Assembly: GCF_026344005.1 (NCBI RefSeq)
Contig: NZ_JAPKNH010000002.1
Coordinates: 310,001 to 374,000, forward strand
Direction of reading: 5' to 3'
DNA length: 64,000 bases
DNA from: Kaistia terrae
Lineage (GTDB): Bacteria > Pseudomonadota > Alphaproteobacteria > Rhizobiales > Kaistiaceae
The notes beneath the pieces were generated by a model. The model did no database searches. It was not told where the DNA came from and saw only the letters and a program-made list of their open reading frames with translations. Of this stretch, positions 34,471 through 42,856 are shown piece by piece. The translations under genes were made by a program, and so were the position numbers. Numbering within the stretch: the stretch's first letter is position 1; each line of letters opens with the position of its first letter.

Positions 34471-35139
34471 TTGTCCGCTGCGCAGTTTGATTTGGAAGCC
34501 CTGAAGGCCGTCCTGTATTCCGCCGTCCTCTCCGATGTCCTGGATGATTTCGGCTATACGCGGCAGGCGCTGCCTCCCTATGTCCGGCCGCTCGACGACA
34601 GCCTCAAGCTGATGGGTTATGCCCGTACCGGGCTGTTCGCCAACACCTATGCGGTGCGCGAGGGTGAGAACCCGTATGAGATCGAGATCGCGCTGATCGA
34701 CGATCTGAAGCCGAATGATGTCGCCGTGCTCGGCTGCGACGGCCCGACGACACGGATCGCACCGTGGGGCGAATTGCTGACCACCGCCTCGGGCAAACGC
34801 GGCGCGGTTGGCTGCGTCACCGACGGCCTCGTCCGCGACGTCCGCCACATCCGCAATCTCGGTTTCCCGGTCTTTCATGGCGGCATCGGCCCGCTCGACA
34901 CGCGTGGTCGCGGCAAGATGATTGCCCGCGATATCGCGATTGAATGCGGTGGCGTGGCTGTGACCTCTGGCGATCTCGTCTTCGGCGATGTCGACGGCGT
35001 GGTGATCATCCCGCAGGCGATCGCGGCCAAGGTGATCGAGGCGGCGCTGAAGAAGGTCACCAGCGAGAACAAGACGCGCGAAGAACTCGAGAACGGCCTG
35101 CTGCTGGGCGAAGTCTACGCCAAATACGGCGTTCTTTGA
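34471..35139 (+). CDS. RraA family protein (4-hydroxy-4-methyl-2-oxoglutarate aldolase-like)
   Basis: A 222-residue RraA-fold protein. The start is TTG at 34471 with GGAGAG seven bases upstream. The class motif GCVTDGLVRDVRHI (residues ~112-125) supplies the Arg/Asp pair that binds substrate and metal in HMG/CHA aldolases. It has no trace of the RNase E inhibitor specifics, and its neighbour is a sugar-type LacI regulator, so an aldolase or decarboxylase acting on a keto acid is more likely than RNase control. It is the only plus-strand gene of this unit. Confidence 0.85.
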   Translation: MSAAQFDLEALKAVLYSAVLSDVLDDFGYTRQALPPYVRPLDDSLKLMGYARTGLFANTYAVREGENPYEIEIALIDDLKPNDVAVLGCDGPTTRIAPWGELLTTASGKRGAVGCVTDGLVRDVRHIRNLGFPVFHGGIGPLDTRGRGKMIARDIAIECGGVAVTSGDLVFGDVDGVVIIPQAIAAKVIEAALKKVTSENKTREELENGLLLGEVYAKYGVL

Positions 35140-35192
35140 GACGCGGCTCACGGTGCCAAGAATAGCTTGGGCTATCGTCGCGAGGCGCTGGC

Positions 35193-36209
35193 CTAGGCCG
35201 TGGCACCGGGAATGAGTTGAACCGGGAGTGTACGCTCCCGGCTTTCAAAGGCGCCGCTTTCCAGTCGCTCCAGCAGGAGCTTGCCGCCGAGTTCGCCCAT
35301 CTCATAGGCCGGCGAGCGCGCCGTCGTGAGGTCGAGTCCGGCATAGGCGTTCGAGGCGAAGGCGTTGAAGCCGGTCACGGCGACCTCTTCGGGCACCTGG
35401 ACGCCGCGCTCCTTCAGGAGATGCAGGGCGACAATCGCGATCTTGTCGTTGGCGCCGAGGATGACGTCCGGCATGCCGGAGCGCTCGATCGAGTCGCCGA
35501 TCGCCCGGGCGATCGCCACAGGATCGCTCTCGTCGCAGCGAACGATCTTCGTCGCCACGCCCGCCGCTTTCAGCGTCTGCCAGAATGCCTCCAGCCGAAG
35601 CTCGATGGCAGGCCAGAAGATGTCTGGAATGACGATCAGGGCCGTCCTGGGCTTGCGGGTCAAAGCCCGTTCAGCCAGTTCCCGCGCGCCGCCTGTATCG
35701 TCCTGGTTGACGAAGCAGGTGTCGGGGATGCCATCCGCCGCACGGTCCTGAAACACCACCATCGGGTGGCTCAGCGCGCTGAACAGTCTTGTATTCTGCA
35801 ACCGGAACTGAGCCGAGCCGGACAGGAGCAGGCAGAGTCCATCGACGACACTCTCCCGCACCAGGAACGACGCCTCGACCTGTCTTGGCTTGATCCCATG
35901 CAGCAGCAGGCCGAAACCCTGCTCGCTCAGATAGTTGGATAGCCCAGCCACCAGATTGGTGGTGAAGGGGTCGGCCAGGAAGGTCGGCGAGGGATCGACG
36001 ATGGCCATGCCGATGATCGAGCGGCGCAGCGTCCGCAGGCCGCGCCCGGAGCGGTTCGGCCGATAGCCCAACTCGCGGACGGAGGCCAGCACCTTCTCCA
36101 GCGTCGCTTCCGAGATGCCGTAGCGAACGCCGTTCACGACCTTCGACACAGTTGCAATCGATACGCCGGCATGCGCGGCGACAGTATGCAGGTTGGGCTT
36201 GGCCATCAT
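35193..36209 (-). CDS. LacI-family transcriptional regulator
   Basis: A 338-residue regulator. The N-terminal HTH is NLHTVAAHAGVSIATVSKVV with hinge region GYRPNRSGRGLRTL after it; the ligand domain runs from residue ~60 (SIIGMAIVDPSPTFLADPF) to the end, with VTGFNAFASNAYAGLDLTTA near the C-terminus. It is convergent with the RraA-like gene, and both have TTAAACGTTTAA in their promoters, suggesting autoregulation plus control of that gene. Start at 36209 or the next ATG codon; GAAGAG lies upstream. Confidence 0.88.
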   Translation of the reverse strand: MMAKPNLHTVAAHAGVSIATVSKVVNGVRYGISEATLEKVLASVRELGYRPNRSGRGLRTLRRSIIGMAIVDPSPTFLADPFTTNLVAGLSNYLSEQGFGLLLHGIKPRQVEASFLVRESVVDGLCLLLSGSAQFRLQNTRLFSALSHPMVVFQDRAADGIPDTCFVNQDDTGGARELAERALTRKPRTALIVIPDIFWPAIELRLEAFWQTLKAAGVATKIVRCDESDPVAIARAIGDSIERSGMPDVILGANDKIAIVALHLLKERGVQVPEEVAVTGFNAFASNAYAGLDLTTARSPAYEMGELGGKLLLERLESGAFESRERTLPVQLIPGATA

Positions 36210-36279
36210 GTCACTCTTCGGCAGGCTCCAGCCGCCGCATAGGGCCGGACGCCCCCTTCTAGAGCAGGGGAGCGGTCCC

Positions 36280-36291
36280 TTAAACGTTTAA
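36280..36291. promoter_or_regulatory. LacI-type operator TTAAACGTTTAA (site 2)
   Basis: Same 12-base palindrome as at 34437, here 71 bases ahead of the LacI-family gene and also upstream of the divergent cyclopropane synthase gene (start 36473). Confidence 0.7.
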
Positions 36292-36472
36292 TCCCACGCC
36301 GTCGAACGAAGACCGCTTTTGCCGCGCGCCGCAGGGTTGGCGAGGACGGTGCGAGCCTTCCATCGCGGAGCCAGGCTTCCGTTGGGCAATATCGTCGCCG
36401 CGGGAGTGCCTTTCTGGTTGCACGAAGCGGATCCAGCAGCTTTGATCGCATCAGTCGGACGGGGGAATGTGC

Positions 36473-37702
36473 ATGCGCCTCTTATCTCATCTGCTGAAGC
36501 GGTTCGTACGAAACGGCCGCCTCACCGTGCTCGATCACGAGGGCAAGCGACACGTCTTCGGATCCGGCGAAAACGGGCCGGAGGTCACGATCCGCTTCGC
36601 CGACAAGAAGGTCGAGCGCGAGATCTTCCTCAATCCGGAACTGAAGACCGCCGAAGCCTATATGGACGGGCGGATGACGGTGGAAAACGGCGGCACGGCG
36701 TTCGACCTGCTGTCGCTGTTCTCGGTCAATCGCAGCGGCCTCGCGGCGCATCCGATCCAGAAGGGCTTGCGCCGGGTCTGGCGGACGCTGCGCCGCAGCC
36801 AGCAGCGCAACACGATCCCGCTCGCGGCCGAGAACATCAAGCATCACTACGATATCCCGCCGAAGTTCTACCGACTCTGGCTGGACGACACGATGACCTA
36901 TTCTTGCGCCTATTATTCGGCGCCGGATGTCGGGCTGCATCAGGCGCAGATCGACAAGCTCCGCCATATCGCCGCCAAGCTGAAGCTCGAGCCGGGCATG
37001 CATATCGCCGAGATCGGCTCGGGCTGGGGCGCGCTCGCTACCTTCCTTGCGCGCAACTACGATGTCCGCGTCACCTCGGTTTCGCTGTCGCCGGAGCAGA
37101 TCGCCGTGGCGCGAGCCCGCGCGATCGAGGAAGACGTCGCCGACAAGGTGAACTTCCTCGAGCAGGACTATCGCCACCTCGAGGGCAGCTATGACCGCGT
37201 CGTCTCGATCGCCATGATGGAGGCGATCGGCGTCTCGAATTTCGACAATTATTTCGAGACGATCCAACGCCTGACCAAGCCGGGCGGCTTCGCGCTGGTG
37301 CATTGCATCGGCCGGATGTCGCCACCCGGCACCACGGCGCCGTTCATCCGCAAGTACATCTTCCCGGGCGGCTATGTTCCGGCGCTATCGGAAGTGTTCG
37401 CCTCGCTGGAGCGGACCGGCACCTGGTGCGCCGACATGGAAAGCCTGCGCCTGCACTATTACTGGACCATCCGCGACTGGCGGCTTGCCTATGAGGCGAA
37501 GCGCGAGGAAGCCGTCGCCATGATGGGCGACCGCTTCTGCCGGATGTGGGATTTCTACCTTGCCTCGGTCGAACTGGGCTTCCTGCACGGCTCGAACTTC
37601 GTGTTCCAGCTGCTGCTGTCCAAGCAGCGCGAAGACGTTCCGGTGATCCGCGACTACATCGTCGACGAGGAGCGGCGGCTCGCCGCCGTGCATGCGGAGT
37701 AG
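36473..37702 (+). CDS. cfa: Cyclopropane-fatty-acyl-phospholipid synthase
   Basis: A 409-residue SAM-dependent enzyme that turns cis double bonds of membrane phospholipid chains into cyclopropane rings. Conserved blocks are ENIKHHYDIPPKFYRLWLDD, TYSCAYY, the SAM loop IAEIGSGWGALATFLA (~residue 180) and the C-terminal WDFYLASVELGFLHGSNFVF. Length is normal. The ATG at 36473 is correctly spaced from GGGGGA; an ATG two codons upstream (36467) is too close. It ends just before a RIME-like element. Confidence 0.95.
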   Translation: MRLLSHLLKRFVRNGRLTVLDHEGKRHVFGSGENGPEVTIRFADKKVEREIFLNPELKTAEAYMDGRMTVENGGTAFDLLSLFSVNRSGLAAHPIQKGLRRVWRTLRRSQQRNTIPLAAENIKHHYDIPPKFYRLWLDDTMTYSCAYYSAPDVGLHQAQIDKLRHIAAKLKLEPGMHIAEIGSGWGALATFLARNYDVRVTSVSLSPEQIAVARARAIEEDVADKVNFLEQDYRHLEGSYDRVVSIAMMEAIGVSNFDNYFETIQRLTKPGGFALVHCIGRMSPPGTTAPFIRKYIFPGGYVPALSEVFASLERTGTWCADMESLRLHYYWTIRDWRLAYEAKREEAVAMMGDRFCRMWDFYLASVELGFLHGSNFVFQLLLSKQREDVPVIRDYIVDEERRLAAVHAE

Positions 37703-37731
37703 GGGGGTGGTCGTCGTGGCTGGTCCGATCT

Positions 37732-37886
37732 TCACCTCTCCCTGAGGGAGAGGTCGGAGCGAAGCTCCGGGTGAGGGTTTAGGGAACCATCCGGACGGAC
37801 CTGCCTGGAAGCGCGAGAAGCCGGAGAGGCCGTAAACCCTCACCCGCCGGCCTACGGCCGTCGACCTCTCCCTCAGGGAGAGGTGA
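37732..37886. repeat. RIME-like nested palindromic element, copy A2
   Basis: A 155-base copy from TCACCT to AGGTGA, in reverse arm order to A1 and about 30 bases longer in the centre (region around GGACGGACCTGCCTGGAAGC). Outer hairpins CCTCTCCCTGAGGGAGAGGT and inner GTGAGGGTTTA / TAAACCCTCAC arms are intact. It separates convergent genes (cfa and the DUF1513 gene). Confidence 0.85.
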
Positions 37887-37900
37887 AGGGATGGCGGCCG

Positions 37901-39016
37901 CTAGATCCGGCGCAAATGGTTGTCGAACTGGGCGTCGCGGCGCGCGACGGGCGTCAGCCTGCCGCCTTCCGCGCGCATGACGCGGCCATCGCCGGCGGTC
38001 GCCAAAAACGCTTCGCCCTCCGTCGCCGCGACGCCGCAGCCATCCGGCAGCGCCACGACATCCCGGAAATCGCCGCTGGTTGCGTCCCAGAAGAACACCT
38101 GGCCGCCGATCGGCGAGGAGGTGGCGATGGTCGAGCCGTCGCGGCTCGCGACCACCGAACCGATATAGTTTCGCGCCAGCGGCGCGACCTTGTCCGGAAA
38201 CGCCATCAGCTGCGCCTTGCCGTCGCTGCCGATGCGGCCGACCAGCGGCGGGCGGGCGCCGCGCTCGCCTTCCCACTGGCAGCCGAACCAGACGGCGCCG
38301 GCGCCGTCGAAGGTCATGTGGCGCATCGACAGCCGGTTCAGGTCGGAGGAAAGCACCGTCTCGTCGAGCAGGTCGCCGGTGGCGCTGTCGATGCGGACGA
38401 TCGAGGGGCGCATCTCGGCCAGGTTCAGCTTCTGCCGGCCATAGTCGGGATGGGTCTCGATGCCGCCATTGGCGATCACCAGCGTGCGGCCATCGCCGGC
38501 GAGCAGCATTTCATGCGCGTCAACGCCATGCGTCTCGAACTCGCCGATCCGCTCATAGCTCTCGCCGCTCGCATCATAGATGCCGACGACGCCGCGCGAG
38601 CGGTCGTCGCCAAAACGGTTTTCCGTCGCATAGAGCAGCCGGCCATCGGCGGAGAAGATGCCATGGCCGAAAAAGTGATGGCCCTCGGGCGGGGTGATTG
38701 TCGCCAGCGGCGTGCAGGATTCCGCGTCGACGATGACGGCGAAATAACCCGGCCGGCGGGCAAACACGGCGAGCCGCTTGCGGTCCGGGTCTATGGCTAT
38801 GTCATGTGCGCGACCGGCAAGCTTCATGCGCCCGACCGCTGCGCCTCGCTCGTCGATGAGAAGCAGTTCGTGCTGGCGCGGGCCGACGCGGACCGAGGAG
38901 ACAAAGACCTGACGCTCCGTCGCGCCGCCTTCCTCACGGGCGAAGGGCAGGATCGCACGTAGCGCGCGGCCCGCCAGTCCCCTTATGCCGGTCGTCTCAG
39001 TCGCCATCGAGCGCAT
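37901..39016 (-). CDS. DUF1513 beta-propeller protein
   Basis: A 371-residue protein of the DUF1513 family, predicted to form a beta-propeller. Blade-like repeats include HDIAIDPDRKRLAVFARRPG, GHGIFSADGRLLYATEN and the C-terminal VVASRDGSTIATSSPIGGQV. It is the usual last partner of imelysin/di-haem gene sets. Known relatives start with a Tat or Sec signal; here neither start (39016 or 39007) gives a convincing hydrophobic segment, which is odd. It overlaps the upstream imelysin gene by up to 20 bases. Function unknown; linked to extracytoplasmic iron handling by context. Confidence 0.85.
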   Translation of the reverse strand: MRSMATETTGIRGLAGRALRAILPFAREEGGATERQVFVSSVRVGPRQHELLLIDERGAAVGRMKLAGRAHDIAIDPDRKRLAVFARRPGYFAVIVDAESCTPLATITPPEGHHFFGHGIFSADGRLLYATENRFGDDRSRGVVGIYDASGESYERIGEFETHGVDAHEMLLAGDGRTLVIANGGIETHPDYGRQKLNLAEMRPSIVRIDSATGDLLDETVLSSDLNRLSMRHMTFDGAGAVWFGCQWEGERGARPPLVGRIGSDGKAQLMAFPDKVAPLARNYIGSVVASRDGSTIATSSPIGGQVFFWDATSGDFRDVVALPDGCGVAATEGEAFLATAGDGRVMRAEGGRLTPVARRDAQFDNHLRRI

Positions 39017-40100
39017 TGAATCCCGGCGAGATCCCCGCCGCCTCTGCGAACCGGAAATTGAAGATATCTTCCAGCGTCTTCAGCACGTCGAAGGCGTGCT
39101 TGAGCTTGTCATAGGCGGCTGGATCGGCCAAAGCCTCGGCCCAGGGCTTGCCGACCGCGATCGAGGCGCGGAATTCGGTCATCGCCGCTTCGGTCGCGGC
39201 CAGCAGCGTCGCAGCGTCGGCCGGCGTCAGGCTGAATACGTCCGAGCGCTCGACAAGCAATTCGATCGCGTCCGCCGAGGCGTCGAGATAGACGAAGCTC
39301 TCGCCGGATTTGACGAAGGCGCCGCGTCCGGGCTTGGCCGTCTCGATCGATTTACCGAGCGCCGGCAGCAGGCGCTGGTCGCGCATCTGCTGCAGTCCGG
39401 TGACAACAGCCTTGAGGATCTCGACCAGCGGTTCGGTCGCGTCGCGATAGACGATGTTGGCGCCGCCAGGGCTCAGCATCAGGTCGCGCCAGCCGCCCGC
39501 CCGCGTCCATTCGGTCACGGCCTCGTTGGCGATGAGGTTGAGGTTTTCCGCGATGCGCAGCGCCAGCTGGCAGCGATAGGCTGATGTCTCGGCGTCGTCG
39601 GACGTTGCGAAGACGAGTCCCTCGAAGGCCGGCATGCCCTGAACGGCGGCGCTCTTCCTGGCGATGGCGCCGGGCTCCAGCAGCGCCGGATCCGGCTTGG
39701 CCAGGATCTGGCGCAGCTGGCGTGTGCCGGTGCCATGCGGATCGGGCAGGAAGGAGAAGCGCTCCAGCCGGGCCTTTTCGGCCATCGGCCCGAAGCGGAG
39801 GAAATCAACCCGCGCCCACGCCTGCAGCACGGCGGTGAAGGCAGCGCGAACCGCTTCGCTCGGCGCAGGCGTCGGGTTCTTGCAGCTCTCGCCCATCGCC
39901 GCGACCAGCTTTGCGGTCGCGTCGCGCAGGCCCTCATAGGAGGGGATGAAGTAATCGTCGATCGCCTTCTTCGCGACCTTGTCCAGCGCCTCCGTGCTCG
40001 GGCCGGGCTTGGTCGGCGCGTCACCGGATTGCGCGAAGGCGCGTCGCGCCGCGAGCAGCAGGGGCGACAGCAACAGCAGGCGTTTGGTGATCGCGATCAT
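38997..40100 (-). CDS. Imelysin-family protein lacking the HxxE histidine
   Basis: A 367-residue exported protein with a signal peptide (MIAITKRLLLLSPLLLAARR, cleaved near AFAQ). It matches the second, smaller imelysin of such clusters: helical bundle with KAIDDYFIPSYEGLRDATAK and SGESFVYLDASADAIELLVE segments. The position of the imelysin GxHxxE motif reads GMPAFE (residues 155-160), so the metal-binding His is replaced by Pro. It overlaps the di-haem gene by four bases (ATGA). A structural or haem-partner role rather than metal binding at that site is inferred. Confidence 0.85.
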   Translation of the reverse strand: MIAITKRLLLLSPLLLAARRAFAQSGDAPTKPGPSTEALDKVAKKAIDDYFIPSYEGLRDATAKLVAAMGESCKNPTPAPSEAVRAAFTAVLQAWARVDFLRFGPMAEKARLERFSFLPDPHGTGTRQLRQILAKPDPALLEPGAIARKSAAVQGMPAFEGLVFATSDDAETSAYRCQLALRIAENLNLIANEAVTEWTRAGGWRDLMLSPGGANIVYRDATEPLVEILKAVVTGLQQMRDQRLLPALGKSIETAKPGRGAFVKSGESFVYLDASADAIELLVERSDVFSLTPADAATLLAATEAAMTEFRASIAVGKPWAEALADPAAYDKLKHAFDVLKTLEDIFNFRFAEAAGISPGFNALDGD

Positions 40101-41311
40101 AGCGTTTCCAGATAGGCAACGAGCGCGGCCCTGTCGGCCGCCACAAGGGCTTCATAGCGTGTTTTCGCGACCGCGGCTTCGCCGCCATGCGCGCGGATCG
40201 CTTCATCGAGCGTGCCAGCCCGGCCGTCATGCAGGAAGCGGCGGTCGGGTGTGGTGCGGAAGGTCAGCGAGGTGAGCGGGGCGGTGCGCCATTCGGACGA
40301 GGCGACTCCCGGCTCGCCGACGCCGTCGTCCAGGCCGGGGCCCATGTCGTGCAGCAGCAAATCGCTGTAGATCGCGACCGTGCCGCCGCCCTTGGCAGGC
40401 AGGCTGGGCACATGGCAGGCCGCGCAGCCGGCCGAGGCGAACAGGGCAGCGCCGGGAGGCAGTGGGTCGGCCGGCTTCGGCGCGCCCAGGCTTTCCAGGT
40501 AGGCGTTGAGCAGCCGGATCATCTCGTTCGAGATCTCTTCATTGTCGAAGGTCGGGCTGCGGCCATCGGGAGCCGCGAGGCAATCCGGCTCCGCCTTGGT
40601 GCAATCGCCATGCGGATAGGGCGCCAGCGGGCTCGACATGCCGATATCAAGCATGAAGGCGTCGGATGTCATCTGGCTCAAGGTCGGGGCGGAGGCTTTC
40701 CAGCCATAGCGCCCGAGCTTCTTCTTGCCATCGACCTCAAGGAAATGCGGCCGGCCACCAATGCCATCGGGATGGGTCTTGTTGCGCTCGGCGAGCGCCA
40801 GCACGGCGGCTTCATCGACCTTTTCGATCAGGCCGATGCCGCGCAGCGACGGCGCCTGCCGCGGCCCAAGCCTCGTATCGGGCGCGAGGTCGCCGCGGCT
40901 CGGTGCGAAGATGACGGCAAGCGGGTGGCCGGTGATGTCCGGCAGTGCATAGGTGACCGTGCCTTCGCTGATCAGGCCGGAGACGGCGCGCGGCTGGATC
41001 TGGCGGCCATAGACCGGGTCGGTCACACCCTGCGCGTCGCCGAGCCGCGTCGCCAAGCCGCGCTGCGCCAGCGTGCCGTCCGGCTGAACGGTCAGCTTGG
41101 CCGAAAGCGCCTTGCCGGAATGGCAGCTGGCGCAGCTCTTTTCGTTGAAGAGCGGGCCGAGTCCATCATTGGCCAGCGTCGAGGACGGCGCCTGAACCCA
41201 GATCCGATCGAACAGCGCTTTTCCAATTGCCGCGTCCAGGCCATCGGCCAGGGCGATCGCTGGCAGCGCGGTGAACAGGGCAAGTGCGAGAAGGGCATGG
41301 CGCGGGCGCAT
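40097..41311 (-). CDS. Di-haem oxidoreductase family protein (DUF1111, putative thiol oxidoreductase)
   Basis: A 404-residue periplasmic c-type cytochrome. The ATG at 41311 follows GAGGAC and starts a Sec signal (MRPRHALLALALFTALPAIA). Haem sites are CASCH (Cys60, Cys63, His64) and CAACHVP near residue 320; LTFRTTPDRRFLHDGRAGTL near the C-terminus is typical of the family. Such proteins accompany imelysins and are thought to do periplasmic electron transfer. It starts 12 bases after the multicopper oxidase stop, so the genes are co-transcribed. Confidence 0.9.
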   Translation of the reverse strand: MRPRHALLALALFTALPAIALADGLDAAIGKALFDRIWVQAPSSTLANDGLGPLFNEKSCASCHSGKALSAKLTVQPDGTLAQRGLATRLGDAQGVTDPVYGRQIQPRAVSGLISEGTVTYALPDITGHPLAVIFAPSRGDLAPDTRLGPRQAPSLRGIGLIEKVDEAAVLALAERNKTHPDGIGGRPHFLEVDGKKKLGRYGWKASAPTLSQMTSDAFMLDIGMSSPLAPYPHGDCTKAEPDCLAAPDGRSPTFDNEEISNEMIRLLNAYLESLGAPKPADPLPPGAALFASAGCAACHVPSLPAKGGGTVAIYSDLLLHDMGPGLDDGVGEPGVASSEWRTAPLTSLTFRTTPDRRFLHDGRAGTLDEAIRAHGGEAAVAKTRYEALVAADRAALVAYLETL

Positions 41312-41322
41312 CGGCGAAGTCC

Positions 41323-42774
41323 TCACGCCACCTCGTACCACGCCATCATACCCGTCTCCTGATGCTCGATGATATGGCAGTGGAGCATCCATTTGCCGGG
41401 ATTGTCTGCGACGAAGGCGACTTCCATGCGCTCCTTCGGCAGCAGCAGCACCGTATCGGCATGATGGGGCGGCAGGTCGCGTCGGTTCGATTTCAGCACG
41501 GTGAACGAGTGGCCGTGGATATGGATCGGGTGCATATGCGGCGTGACGTTGCGCAGCTCGAAAATGTAGGTCTTGCCGAGTTCCAGCGTCGCCATCGGCG
41601 GCGGGATCTGGTGCATGTCGCTCGGCCAGGACGCCTTGTTGATCGCCCAGAGATTGCTTTCCGAGAGACAGAGCGGCCCGAGCGGCGCGCCATCGGCGAC
41701 CAGATCCGCGACGGCCGCGCCGGTGGCGGTCGCGGAAAACGTGATCGGCATCCTGGTCGCGGCCGATAGATCGGGCGGCGCGATCCGCCCGGCGGCGAGC
41801 GGGGCCGGGTTGAACGGTCCTTGCCGCTTGGCCGGACCGCTTGCGACAAGGCGAGCCAGCGGCAACGGCTTTGCGGAAAAGTAGTCGACCAGCGTCGCGG
41901 TGCTGCCATCGGCCGGCGTGCGGACGATCAGGTCGACGCGCATGGCGGGGCCTATGCGCCAGGAGCGGAGCGGGAAGGGCGCGCAGGCGATGCCGTCGAT
42001 CGCCACCACGGCGGCTTCCGCGCCCTCGACGCCGATTTCCGTTAGCCGGGTCGGGTCGACATTGACGACGCGCAGGCGCACATCGGCGGAGGCTGGCAGG
42101 TTGATGTCGGGCAGGATGGCGCCATTGACGCCGCGCACCGTGCCGAAGGTGCCGGCCTTGCCGGCGCCCTCATTGGTCAGGAAGGGCAGGAAGCCCGTAC
42201 CGGCCTCGTCGATGCGCCAGTCTTTCAGCACCACCAGCTCGTCGGCATCATAGGGTTCGGGCGCGTCGCCCTCGACGATCAGGATGCCGATCAGGCCGCG
42301 GCCGAGCTGTTCGGCCGAGTTGCAATGGGTGTGGAAGAAGAAGGTGCCGGTATCGGGCGGCACGAAGGAATAGTCATAGCTTTCGCCCGGCTCGACGGGC
42401 GGCTGCACCAGATAGGGAACGCCATCCTGGTCGTTGGGCAGGCGGATGCCATGCCAGTGAATCGAGATGTGCTCGCCCGGCCGGGTCAGGCCGTTGACGA
42501 GATGGGTGTTCAGGCGCTGGCCGAGCTTTAGCCACACGACGGGCGGCTGCGCCTCGTCGGTAAACGTCCAGAGCGGCAGGTTCTTGCCGCCGAAGCAGGG
42601 CAGGGAGAGGCTTCGCTCCGCTGCCTTCAGGTCGAGCGTGACGACGCTCTCGACGCCGACAGGGGCGGCCGGCGGCAGCGGTCGGGTGAAAGCCGGAGCG
42701 CGGTCCGGGCGGCCAAACAGGGCAGCACCCGCAAAGGCGGCGGACCCGACGAGAACGGAACGGCGCGAGATCAT
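41323..42774 (-). CDS. Tat-exported multicopper oxidase
   Basis: A 483-residue three-domain copper oxidase. The N-terminus ISRRSVLVGSAAFAGAALF is a twin-arginine signal. All copper motifs are present: HWHG (His106, His108), HTHC (His148, His150), HPIHIHGH near residue 420, and HCHIIEH at 465-471 with axial Met476. CueO, laccases and ferroxidases share this plan; the Met-rich insert of CueO is absent. Its place between imelysin and di-haem genes suggests a ferroxidase or electron donor role in periplasmic iron uptake. A perfect hairpin separates it from the imelysin gene. Confidence 0.92.
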   Translation of the reverse strand: MISRRSVLVGSAAFAGAALFGRPDRAPAFTRPLPPAAPVGVESVVTLDLKAAERSLSLPCFGGKNLPLWTFTDEAQPPVVWLKLGQRLNTHLVNGLTRPGEHISIHWHGIRLPNDQDGVPYLVQPPVEPGESYDYSFVPPDTGTFFFHTHCNSAEQLGRGLIGILIVEGDAPEPYDADELVVLKDWRIDEAGTGFLPFLTNEGAGKAGTFGTVRGVNGAILPDINLPASADVRLRVVNVDPTRLTEIGVEGAEAAVVAIDGIACAPFPLRSWRIGPAMRVDLIVRTPADGSTATLVDYFSAKPLPLARLVASGPAKRQGPFNPAPLAAGRIAPPDLSAATRMPITFSATATGAAVADLVADGAPLGPLCLSESNLWAINKASWPSDMHQIPPPMATLELGKTYIFELRNVTPHMHPIHIHGHSFTVLKSNRRDLPPHHADTVLLLPKERMEVAFVADNPGKWMLHCHIIEHQETGMMAWYEVA

Positions 42775-42792
42775 GATGGAAGAAACTCTGAT

Positions 42793-42819
42793 GACGCGGC
42801 CGCAAGAGGCGGCCGCGTC
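42793..42819 (-). terminator. Perfect 11-bp hairpin between imelysin and multicopper oxidase genes
   Basis: GACGCGGCCGC-aagag-GCGGCCGCGTC sits 37 bases after the imelysin stop and 18 bases before the oxidase start. No U tract follows, so it may partially stop transcription or protect the upstream imelysin mRNA, giving more imelysin than oxidase. Confidence 0.5.
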
Positions 42820-42856
42820 GATGCTATTTCGCCGAATCTAATGGCGAATTGCGACT

